A stretch of 12,122 nt of DNA from JANLUX01 sp031409815. Its GTDB lineage: Bacteria > Bacteroidota > Bacteroidia > AKYH767-A > OLB10. Below, one piece after another: positions 6,501 through 12,122 of this stretch. The stretch covers positions 1 through 12,122 of the forward strand of contig JANNXV010000330.1 of NCBI GenBank assembly GCA_031409815.1, in the 5' to 3' direction. Both the position numbers and the translations under genes were made by a program. Below the pieces are notes generated by a model that saw only the letters and a list, made by a program, of their open reading frames with translations, was not told the DNA's origin and did not search any database. Within the stretch, counting starts at the first letter, position 1; each line of letters begins with the position of its first letter.

Positions 6501-7469
6501 TTATTTCATTAAAATAATTTTTCCTGTACTCAAAACTTTATCATCACTCACCAGCTCATACAAATAAAACCCATCGCTCAAACCCATTGCATTTATTTGC
6601 TCTGCGCTTTGCATATTATTCAACCTCTGCGTAAAAACTATTTTACCAGTTACATCAGTTAAATGCAAAGTCACTTGCTGAGATGATGAATGATACGATA
6701 TTGTAAAAATACCTTTACAGGGATTAGGATAAATCGTGGTGGGCACTCTTAGAGGAGTCAAAGCGTTAATTCCATTGATTGCCTGGCATGTTGAAGTATC
6801 AGGATATAATGAAATGCCTGACTGAATAAAGCAATTAAAATTCCAAGCAACATTGCATACACAGACTGAACAACATCCTTCCCCAAAAGGACCCGACATC
6901 GAACCTCCAGATTGGTTTCCTACATTGCCTATACCTTCAATTATCCAGCAGCCATTCACGAGTCCAACATCTACCACAAATTTTTTTCGATAATCAGTTC
7001 CTATCAATATGGAATCTATACCAATGATTACTGCCTCGCAATTCGTACCTTTCATAGTATCTCCAATATTTAAGCTAAAGTCATAGAGAAGAAATTCAGG
7101 GCCTGAATTAATAGCCCAAACCTTTTTTGTGATAGTATCATTTCTATACGCTAACCAATAACTTGAATAATAGGTTGGAGCAGTGCATGTATAATTATTA
7201 GGAGGAGAAACAAAAATGCAATTAGTGAATAAATTTTCCCGAAAGACCTTTGTATATTTCGTTCCATTAATAATGGTATCTCCATTTAAAGAATATTGAT
7301 AATCGTAATTAAAGTGAGGATAAGGAAAAGAAGGAGCTAACTCGCACCATTGAGTGAATTGCATCATCCAAACAGCCCCACTATCCGGAAAAGGATGATA
7401 AACATTTGTTTGAGCAACAGCATATCTTCCTGTCAAACTTATCAGCGTAAGCAAAAAATATTTTTTCAA
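6501..7469 (-). CDS. Secreted protein with type IX secretion C-terminal sorting domain (type A)
   Basis: A 322-residue exported protein. Residues 1-20 are a Sec signal peptide (MKKYFLLTLISLTGRYAVAQ, cleavage expected after A19 or Q20). Residues about 245-322 are a T9SS type A sorting domain. It begins IYPNPCKGIFTISY, continues with VTLHLTDVTGKIVFTQRL and GFYLYELVSDDKVLSTGKIILMK, and ends with the usual basic residue. The protein should pass the outer membrane through the type IX system and be attached to the surface or released. The middle (21-240) is not a domain I recognise. It is rich in Y, N, T and cysteine, with a cluster CCSVCVC at 199-205 plus C174, C213 and C228, suggesting disulphides. 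No catalytic motif is seen. The gene stands alone, divergent from the ABC ATPase gene. Confidence 0.88.
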   Translation of the reverse strand: MKKYFLLTLISLTGRYAVAQTNVYHPFPDSGAVWMMQFTQWCELAPSFPYPHFNYDYQYSLNGDTIINGTKYTKVFRENLFTNCIFVSPPNNYTCTAPTYYSSYWLAYRNDTITKKVWAINSGPEFLLYDFSLNIGDTMKGTNCEAVIIGIDSILIGTDYRKKFVVDVGLVNGCWIIEGIGNVGNQSGGSMSGPFGEGCCSVCVCNVAWNFNCFIQSGISLYPDTSTCQAINGINALTPLRVPTTIYPNPCKGIFTISYHSSSQQVTLHLTDVTGKIVFTQRLNNMQSAEQINAMGLSDGFYLYELVSDDKVLSTGKIILMK

Positions 7470-7541
7470 GCTGGTTTCTTAATTGATAAAGTAAAGATGC
7501 GAAATAAATCTTAGTCTTTAGTACTCACATGTCTTCTTTAC

Positions 7542-7579
7542 GCGTGGTTGATGTTTAAGCGAACTATCACCAACCACGC
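7542..7579. repeat. 12-bp inverted repeat in the divergent intergenic region
   Basis: Arms GCGTGGTTGATG (7542-7553) and CACCAACCACGC (7568-7579) pair at 11 of 12 positions around a 14-base loop. The first nine pairs are perfect and GC-rich compared with the surroundings. No U-tract follows on either strand, so it is not a standard terminator. It forms one end of a longer element that includes the protein-like frame at 7567-7701. Confidence 0.6.
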
Positions 7580-7701
7580 AACAATACAAAGTAAATCAGA
7601 AAAATTCGCGCACCACTTACCGAGATAATTTTGCTTGGGTTTTTCAATTCCTGAATAAGAAAGGAGTCAAATTCAACTCCTTTGAATTCGGGGTTATTCA
7701 C
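7567..7701 (-). other. 44-codon protein-like frame in the T9SS/ABC intergenic gap; gene or dispersed repeat
   Basis: Lies within 7470-7768, the longest stretch without a confident gene. On the minus strand a GTG at 7701 opens a frame to TGA at 7567-7569. It begins MNNPEFKGVEFDSFLIQELK, continues NPSKIISVSGARIF and ends LIYFVLLRGW. AAGGAGG (minus strand of 7712-7718) sits 10 bases before the GTG, but such sites are seldom used in Bacteroidota. The peptide reads naturally for AT-rich intergenic DNA, yet it is short and its stop lies in an inverted-repeat arm. I favour a dispersed intergenic repeat with an open frame over a gene. A second, smaller hairpin (AAAGGAGT 7660-7667 / ACTCCTTT 7676-7683) lies inside. 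Confidence 0.3.
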
Positions 7702-7756
7702 ACACAGATTGCCTCCTTAAGGCTACATTCTTAATTCTTCATTCCTTACTACCTCC

Positions 7757-7764
7757 TATATTTG
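7757..7764 (+). promoter_or_regulatory. Predicted -7 element TATATTTG for the LolD-like gene
   Basis: An exact TAnnTTTG match ending five bases before the ATG at 7769. If it is the -7 element, transcription would begin at or just inside the start codon, giving a leaderless or nearly leaderless mRNA. No TTG is present at the usual -33 spacing. Confidence 0.5.
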
Positions 7765-7768
7765 CGGC

Positions 7769-8440
7769 ATGCACGTTTCAGTCCGCGGAATTAAGAAATC
7801 ATACAACTCCCTTCAGGTCCTCAAAGGCATCGACCTCGACATAGAAAAGGGTGAAGTGGTTTCCATTGTGGGCGCAAGCGGTGCGGGTAAAAGCACCTTG
7901 CTTCATATCATTGGCACATTGGATAAAGCCGATAGCGGAACAGTGAACATCAGTGGCACCGCAATTCAGCCACTAAACAGCAAATCGCTGGCTGCATTCC
8001 GAAACAAGCATTTGGGTTTCATATTTCAGTTCCACCAGCTATTGCCAGAGTTTACTGCGATAGAAAATGTTTGCATTCCTGCTTTGATTGCCGGTGTTTC
8101 AAAAAAACAGGCAAATGAGCGCGCTACCCAATTGCTTGATTATCTGGGAATGTCAGCACGTCTTGAGCACAAACCTTCTACATTAAGCGGAGGCGAACAG
8201 CAACGTGTTGCAGTGGCTCGTGCCCTTATGAACAACCCTGATTTGATCCTTGCTGATGAACCTTCGGGTAATTTAGATTCGAACAATGCACGCGAATTGC
8301 ACGAGCTATTCTTTAAACTGAGAAAGGAATTTAATCAGACCTTTATCATCGTAACGCATAACAACGAACTTGCCCAAATGAGCGACCGTATTTTGCATAT
8401 GAAAGATGGATTGATGGAGGGGAGTGAGGTAATTGTGTGA
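7769..8440 (+). CDS. lolD: ABC transporter ATP-binding protein, LolD/MacB subfamily
   Basis: A 223-residue ABC ATPase with all motifs intact: Walker A GASGAGKST (35-43), Q-loop Q87, signature LSGGEQQR (139-146), Walker B LILADEP (159-165), D-loop SGNLD (166-170) and switch histidine H197. The length and the FQFHQLLPEFTAIENV stretch (86-101) are typical of the LolD/MacB/FtsE group. LolD powers release of outer-membrane lipoproteins from the inner membrane together with LolC/E-type permeases, but no permease gene is adjacent. In Bacteroidota this ATPase is often encoded apart from its partner. The ATG follows a TAnnTTTG element by four bases. The symbol is assigned by similarity; another MacB-type exporter role is possible. 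Confidence 0.85.
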   Translation: MHVSVRGIKKSYNSLQVLKGIDLDIEKGEVVSIVGASGAGKSTLLHIIGTLDKADSGTVNISGTAIQPLNSKSLAAFRNKHLGFIFQFHQLLPEFTAIENVCIPALIAGVSKKQANERATQLLDYLGMSARLEHKPSTLSGGEQQRVAVARALMNNPDLILADEPSGNLDSNNARELHELFFKLRKEFNQTFIIVTHNNELAQMSDRILHMKDGLMEGSEVIV

Positions 8441-8444
8441 TTTA

Positions 8445-8489
8445 GGAAATTAAGGTAAATAGGGTAATTGGGATAAGTCGGGAAAAAAG
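8445..8489 (+). repeat. Degenerate 9-base tandem units after the LolD-like gene
   Basis: Five consecutive nine-base units can be read: GGAAATTAA (8445), GGTAAATAG (8454), GGTAATTGG (8463), GATAAGTCG (8472) and GGAAAAAAG (8481). All start with G and have a purine/AT-rich body. The copies are diverged, so this may be a decayed short tandem repeat or chance in biased sequence. Confidence 0.35.
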
Positions 8490-8504
8490 TAAATCAAAAT
8501 TTAT

Positions 8505-8520
8505 AATCTAAAATCTAAAA
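8505..8520 (+). repeat. Tandem heptamer AATCTAA just before the DUF3822 start
   Basis: AATCTAA occurs at 8505-8511 and again at 8512-8518, followed by AA, ending 6 bases before the ATG at 8527. It is one of three heptamer runs in the window that abut a start codon. Confidence 0.6.
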
Positions 8521-8526
8521 TTATTA

Positions 8527-9405
8527 ATGTCCAATACAATAGAAATAAATAAAAGAACAAACATTGTTGATGAATCACTAATGAATGGCGTGGGTGAGCA
8601 GACTCAACTTTTTATTTCAATAAATAGCGATCATTTTGCATATGCATTGCTTGATAAGGAAAAAAATAAATTTGTTGCTTTAACAGAGTATCGTTTTGCT
8701 AATCCTGATACAATTGAAAGTAAATTGGAGCAACTTCAAAACATCCGTGAATCTGATTCATTGCTTGAGAAGAATAATTACAGTTCGGTTTGTATCGCTG
8801 TCAATTCTTCTAAGTTTGCGTTGATTCCTTCTCATTTTTATCAGAAGGAATTAGAACGTGATATACTAGCATTAACTTGTTCAATTAATGAAGAAGAAGT
8901 GGTTTTTTCGGATCAATTAAAGTATGCTGAAACACATATTATTTATGCTCTAGACAGACCTATTCTTGCTGCTATAGGTGACTGGTTTGATGGCGCTAAA
9001 TTGTTTTTTGGAGCAACTGCTTTAATTGAAAGTCAACTTTTGAAAAACAAGAACAATACTGAGAAAATTGTTACTGTTAATGTGCGTATGCACGATTACG
9101 ATATTGTGGTAACGGAGACAAACCGATTAATTTTCTTTAACTCTTTCCATTATCAAACCAGCGAAGATTTTATTTATTTCATATTATTCACTTTTGAGCA
9201 ACTTGGTCTCAATCCCGAAAATGTTAGCTTGAAATTTGCAGGAGAAGTGGATAAAACATCACCTACTTATTTTATCACTAGCAAATACATCCGCAACATT
9301 AGTTATGCAACACGTCCTGATAGTAATGAGTTCAGTTATGGTTTTGATCAGTTAGCACCTCATTCACATTATTCGTTATTTAACCAGCCGCTGTGCGTAT
9401 CATAA
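8527..9405 (+). CDS. DUF3822 family protein
   Basis: A 292-residue protein I assign to DUF3822, a family found mainly in Bacteroidota, usually beside rsmD and coaD as here. The N-terminus NIVDESL followed by LFISINSDHFAYALLD (about 28-43) starts the first of two alpha/beta halves. The second begins near KIVTVNVRMHDYDIVVTE (180-197) and contains FNSFHYQTSEDFIYFILFTFEQLGL. The duplicated strand pattern with short D-h-h-V signatures suggests an actin/RNase H-like fold, which is an inference. No signal peptide or membrane helix, so cytoplasmic. Role unknown; the link to ribosomal RNA methylation and CoA synthesis is positional only. Its 3' end overlaps rsmD by 13 bases, implying co-transcription. 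The ATG at 8527 fits the family N-terminus; an internal ATG at 8581 would remove the DESL motif. Confidence 0.82.
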   Translation: MSNTIEINKRTNIVDESLMNGVGEQTQLFISINSDHFAYALLDKEKNKFVALTEYRFANPDTIESKLEQLQNIRESDSLLEKNNYSSVCIAVNSSKFALIPSHFYQKELERDILALTCSINEEEVVFSDQLKYAETHIIYALDRPILAAIGDWFDGAKLFFGATALIESQLLKNKNNTEKIVTVNVRMHDYDIVVTETNRLIFFNSFHYQTSEDFIYFILFTFEQLGLNPENVSLKFAGEVDKTSPTYFITSKYIRNISYATRPDSNEFSYGFDQLAPHSHYSLFNQPLCVS

Positions 9406-9926
9406 GTGGAACTTTCAGGGCTAAATTTATTAATGCCCCGGCAGATTTGCCTGTTCGCCCAACAACAGATTTTGCAAAAACCGGATTGTTTAATATTCTT
9501 AATTCAAATTATAATTTCTCCACGCTAAGTGTACTCGACCTTTTTGCAGGCACCGGAAATATTAGTTATGAGTTTGTGTCGAGAGGTTGCAAAAATTTAG
9601 TTGCGGTAGATAAAAATGCGAAGTGTGTAAATTTTATTCAGAAAACATTGGAATCGCTTAAGGCACATCAAGCCTATGCACGGCAGAGCGATGCATTGCA
9701 ATACCTTGATAATTCGAATCAATCATTCGACATAATTTTTGCTGACCCTCCTTTTGATTTAGACATAATGGTTAATCTGCATAAGATAATTTTCGAAAAG
9801 AACTTGTTGAACAAAAATGGCATGTTTGTGTTTGAACATGAGTCTGCTAAAGATTATTCAACCTTAGGAAATTTTAAGGAAAAAAGAAAATATAGTAATG
9901 TGTCATTTAGTTTCTTTAAAATCTGA
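9393..9926 (+). CDS. rsmD: 16S rRNA (guanine(966)-N2)-methyltransferase RsmD
   Basis: A 177-residue class I SAM-dependent methyltransferase. It starts MRIISGTFRAKF, the family N-terminus, followed by RPTTDFAKTGLFNIL (22-36), the conserved RNA-binding and cofactor-positioning stretch. The SAM site is LDLFAGTGN (48-56), with acidic D73 (AVDKNA) at the end of the next strand, and the catalytic motif is DPPF (118-121). RsmD methylates the exocyclic amine of G966 in 16S rRNA during 30S assembly. The start is GTG at 9393, inside the DUF3822 gene with a 13-base overlap. It is well supported because RIISG directly follows it. Length matches the family. The overlap suggests translational coupling. Confidence 0.92.
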   Translation: MRIISGTFRAKFINAPADLPVRPTTDFAKTGLFNILNSNYNFSTLSVLDLFAGTGNISYEFVSRGCKNLVAVDKNAKCVNFIQKTLESLKAHQAYARQSDALQYLDNSNQSFDIIFADPPFDLDIMVNLHKIIFEKNLLNKNGMFVFEHESAKDYSTLGNFKEKRKYSNVSFSFFKI

Positions 9927-9959
9927 AACAGGTAAATTGCTCTAATTGAACAAATAGCT

Positions 9960-9987
9960 AAATTTGAAATTCGAAATCTAAATCACT
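9960..9987 (+). repeat. Four degenerate heptamers running into the coaD start codon
   Basis: Units AAATTTG (9960), AAATTCG (9967), AAATCTA (9974) and AATCACT (9981) are in exact 7-base register, and the last ends at the base before the TTG start at 9988. The first three share AAAT as their first four bases. An in-frame stop (TAA 9979-9981) lies within the run. Confidence 0.55.
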
Positions 9988-10446
9988 TTGCAACGCATCG
10001 CACTCTTTCCAGGCTCATTCGACCCGTTCACTATTGGTCATGAAGATATCATTCATCGTTCGTTAAATCTATTTGATAAAATTGTGATTGGTGTTGGGCA
10101 CAATGCTGCCAAGCAAACCATGTTTACCATTGAACAAAGGATGCAGTGGATCAAAGATTCATTGAAAGATAAACCAACTATTGACGTGCAATCATATAAT
10201 GGGTTAACAGTTGAGTTTGCCAAAAAAGTGGGAGCGCAATTTATTTTACGGGGCTTGAGAACGTCAACCGATTTTCAGTTTGAAAAGGCAATCGCTCAAA
10301 TGAATACTTTGATGGATGCAAAGATTGAAACCGTTTTTATACTTTCTTCACCAGAGTATGCGCCTGTTTCATCAACCATTGTTCGTGATATTATACGTAA
10401 TGGTGGAGATGTAAGTCGTTTTGTTGCGAGTGGTGTAAAATTTTAA
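9988..10446 (+). CDS. coaD: Pantetheine-phosphate adenylyltransferase (PPAT)
   Basis: A 152-residue nucleotidyltransferase that transfers AMP from ATP to 4'-phosphopantetheine, giving dephospho-CoA, the penultimate step of coenzyme A synthesis. The N-terminus RIALFPGSFDPFTIGHEDII contains the TxGH motif (T15-I-G-H18) that binds the ATP phosphates. RGLRTSTDFQFE (88-99) is the conserved substrate and hexamer region, and SSTIVRDI (128-135) is the C-terminal ATP-binding motif. Length is normal for CoaD. The start is TTG at 9988: a stop at 9979-9981 excludes upstream starts, and the family N-terminus begins exactly here. It lies 61 bases after rsmD on the same strand. Its stop overlaps the stop of the convergent membrane-protein gene in TTAA (10443-10446). 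Confidence 0.95.
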   Translation: MQRIALFPGSFDPFTIGHEDIIHRSLNLFDKIVIGVGHNAAKQTMFTIEQRMQWIKDSLKDKPTIDVQSYNGLTVEFAKKVGAQFILRGLRTSTDFQFEKAIAQMNTLMDAKIETVFILSSPEYAPVSSTIVRDIIRNGGDVSRFVASGVKF

Positions 10447-11699
10447 TTTGGAGAAGTACTTCTAGCTTTTGCTGAGTGAATCCACCCGCTTGCCGGAAGT
10501 TCATTAAATGGCTTTTTATCATCGTATGCTTTTGAATAACGGCTTGCTGTTTTTGAATAATAAATTCCAGTTGTTATTAAAAACACAAAAGCAATAATTC
10601 CTGTTATTTCAAAAACTTTTACTGCACTGAAATATTTTAATTTCAGTTGCTCACCGGTTCGGTAAAAAAGAAAGGCAGTGATAATGCAGCTATAAAAAGA
10701 GATGGGCGTCCATGCACGTGAAGGTCCATAATCTCCCATTAAATAAACAATTGGGAATGTATTAATGTAGGTAAGAATGATGATAGCTAAAATTCCTTTT
10801 AAATAGAGAGGAACAAGTTTGCTTGATATAGTATTCGACTTATTTATATAACCTAAATAGTACCATGGAACACTGAATAGAATCAAAGGGATAATGTGAA
10901 CAGGGAAATGCCACAACAGAATCTTAATTGTGAAATAGCAACTTTTTCCTAGGGCTGAAAGGAGTGAAGTTTGTGGGAGTACATTGCTTCTGGCTCCATG
11001 ACCAGTACCATTTAATGCAATTAGAAATGCAATGAGAATTGAGAACCAAAATACTGCAATTACAATTCTTGAACGGAAAAGTTGTTTGAGCGCTAACTGG
11101 TTAGTGAGGACACTTGAAAAGGGAATTACTAAAAGTAAAGTTATTAAAAACGGTTCACTCGCACCTCCAACATACAAGCCGCTAACGATCACAAGAATAT
11201 AGTCGCTTAGGCTCAATTTTTCCTGTTTCATTAACACGCTTAATCCAAAACAGAAAAGGCCAATGTTCCACAAATACATAGTTGATGAATTAATCCAGAA
11301 CCATGAATCAGAAATGTTAAATGTGCTGAGGAAAAAGCAAGTCGAAAAAACCATGCTGAATAAAATTGTTCTCAATTGCAAACTGCTGGTGAACAATCCA
11401 ACTCTGCTGAGCAAGCGGTAAAAACCCAAAATCATTATCAATAAGCTAAGCCAATTAAATACAAAAATCGGAATGCCTTTTTCAATAAGCCAATACCAAG
11501 TGTTTACCCATGCTATTGCAAACCAACGTGTGTTCCACGAATGATAATGTGCAAGTGTAGCCTGCCAAATGCCTTTTTGTTTTACTGTTTCAAGAAATAA
11601 AAAATCGTCTTCCGCAAAACGGTTGAAATAGGAGATACAAAAAAAGACAAGTAGAAAGAGTACTGCATTCAGCAGCCAGATTTTTTCAATTCGATTCAT
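10443..11699 (-). CDS. Polytopic membrane protein, GT-C-like (possibly DUF6056 family)
   Basis: A 418-residue protein with about ten hydrophobic segments, beginning MNRIEKIWLLNAVLFLLVFFCISYF. After the first helix comes FAEDDF (28-33) and later HYHSWNTRWF (51-60). An acidic pair in the first external loop is the hallmark of GT-C glycosyltransferases that use lipid-linked sugars. Other marked spots are GGASEPF (178-184), GTGHGARSNVLP (231-242) and MGDYGPSRAW (321-330). The layout reminds me of DUF6056-type proteins; enzymatic activity is inferred. I chose the ATG at 11699. The frame can be extended to a TTG at 11741, adding 14 residues (ending ISILKPL), but that lies in the divergent promoter region. 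The basic tail KARSTSPN should be cytoplasmic. It converges on coaD with a 4-base overlap. Confidence 0.65.
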   Translation of the reverse strand: MNRIEKIWLLNAVLFLLVFFCISYFNRFAEDDFLFLETVKQKGIWQATLAHYHSWNTRWFAIAWVNTWYWLIEKGIPIFVFNWLSLLIMILGFYRLLSRVGLFTSSLQLRTILFSMVFSTCFFLSTFNISDSWFWINSSTMYLWNIGLFCFGLSVLMKQEKLSLSDYILVIVSGLYVGGASEPFLITLLLVIPFSSVLTNQLALKQLFRSRIVIAVFWFSILIAFLIALNGTGHGARSNVLPQTSLLSALGKSCYFTIKILLWHFPVHIIPLILFSVPWYYLGYINKSNTISSKLVPLYLKGILAIIILTYINTFPIVYLMGDYGPSRAWTPISFYSCIITAFLFYRTGEQLKLKYFSAVKVFEITGIIAFVFLITTGIYYSKTASRYSKAYDDKKPFNELPASGWIHSAKARSTSPN

Positions 11700-11745
11700 T
11701 AAAGGTTTGAGAATACTTATGATGTAAACATAATCAAACAAAAAT

Positions 11746-11753
11746 TATTTTTG
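11746..11753 (+). promoter_or_regulatory. Predicted -7 element TATTTTTG for the DUF1801 gene
   Basis: An exact TAnnTTTG match ending 17 bases before the ATG at 11771, in the divergent gap between the GT-C-like gene and this one. The surrounding A- and T-tracts make chance matches easier, and no TTG -33 element lies at standard spacing. Confidence 0.42.
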
Positions 11754-11770
11754 CTTTAAACTTTAAATGC

Positions 11771-12122
11771 ATGGCCAGAAAAATAAATGTAATCGATCTC
11801 TACATTGATAAGTCAGCAGATTTTGCAAAACCAATTTTAACGCATCTACGCGATTTGGTTCATGTAGCATGCCCTCTGGTTGAAGAGAAAATAAAATGGG
11901 GATTTCCTCACTTTGATTTTAAAGGTGAGATGATGTGTAGCATGGCAGCGTTTAAAAACCACTGCGCATTTGGCTTTTGGAAAGCAAGCTTGATGAAAGA
12001 CAAACATCGATTGTTTAATGCAAATGAAGCTATGGGGCATCTTGGAAGGATTACTTCTTTAAAAGATTTGCCTACAGATAAGATAATGTTGGCCTACATT
12101 AAGGAGGCAATGCAGTTAAATA
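11771..12122 (+). CDS. DUF1801 domain protein (YdeI/YdhG-like), 3' end cut off
   Basis: The ATG at 11771 opens a frame that runs off the right edge after 117 complete codons. The start MARKINVIDLYIDKSADFAKPILTHLRDLVH is followed by CPLVEEKIKWGFPHFDFKG (34-52) and MCSMAAFKNHCAFGFWKASL (55-74). This is the characteristic DUF1801 core, with the VEE.IKWG.P.F..KG and hCAFGFW motifs. The fold is frataxin-like (YdhG), and some members have been linked to iron handling, which is not demonstrated for this type. Homologues with this N-terminus usually continue for roughly another 80 residues into a short YdeI/OmdA-like tail, which is missing here because of the window edge. No signal peptide; cytoplasmic. 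Confidence 0.8.
   Translation, partial: MARKINVIDLYIDKSADFAKPILTHLRDLVHVACPLVEEKIKWGFPHFDFKGEMMCSMAAFKNHCAFGFWKASLMKDKHRLFNANEAMGHLGRITSLKDLPTDKIMLAYIKEAMQLN

Noticed and set aside
7660..7683. AAAGGAGT / ACTCCTTT hairpin as a terminator
   Set aside because: No U-tract on either strand and no gene ending nearby; kept only as part of the 7542-7701 element.
7712..7718. AAGGAGG (minus strand) as a ribosome binding site for the 44-codon frame
   Set aside because: Spacing to the GTG is plausible, but Bacteroidota rarely use such sites and the frame itself is doubtful, so it is not listed as a feature.
11700..11741. Upstream extension of the GT-C-like protein to a TTG start
   Set aside because: It adds 14 residues before a normal ATG that leads directly into the first membrane helix, and it overlaps the divergent promoter region.
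11846..12040. 64-residue minus-strand open frame
   Set aside because: It is antisense to the DUF1801 gene, whose protein sequence clearly matches its family.

Overview
The window looks like chromosomal DNA of a Bacteroidota species, probably from the Chitinophagia/Sphingobacteriia/Cytophagia side of the phylum. The evidence is a protein with a type IX secretion C-terminal sorting domain, AT-rich DNA, several TAnnTTTG-type promoter elements close to start codons, almost no Shine-Dalgarno sequences, and the gene order DUF3822 - rsmD - coaD, which I know from this phylum. I see no rRNA, tRNA, CRISPR array, insertion sequence or prophage.

Layout. At 1-277 is the end of a beta-propeller protein (+). 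At 373-1410 is a DAO-type FAD oxidoreductase (+), then a small lipoprotein at 1449-2093 (+). On the minus strand are an M48/Ste24-type membrane protease (2090-3316), a large von Willebrand A-type membrane protein (3423-5513), a ParE/RelE toxin with its antitoxin (5563-6101), a 62-residue unknown ORF (6142-6330) and a secreted T9SS cargo protein (6501-7469). On the plus strand follow a LolD-like ABC ATPase (7769-8440) and the cluster DUF3822 / rsmD / coaD (8527-10446). A GT-C-like polytopic membrane protein lies on the minus strand (10443-11699), and the start of a DUF1801 protein runs off the right edge (11771-12122, +).

How the genes relate. Most are unrelated housekeeping or envelope functions placed side by side. 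The real functional units are the toxin-antitoxin pair and the DUF3822-rsmD-coaD cluster. Both convergent gene pairs overlap by the same four bases, TTAA, which supplies both stop codons. rsmD (GTG) and coaD (TTG) use non-ATG starts.

The most curious material is between genes. There is a 72-bp near-perfect hairpin at 3344-3415 resembling a dispersed palindromic repeat. Heptamer tandem repeats run directly into three start codons. An element at 7542-7701 combines an inverted repeat with a protein-like 44-codon frame. A protein-like in-frame extension follows the stop of the T9SS gene. The longest gap without a confident gene is 7470-7768 (299 bases); its contents are listed. I found no clear evidence of a new multi-gene system. 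The toxin-antitoxin locus with an extra upstream ORF and the short-repeat biology are the best leads.
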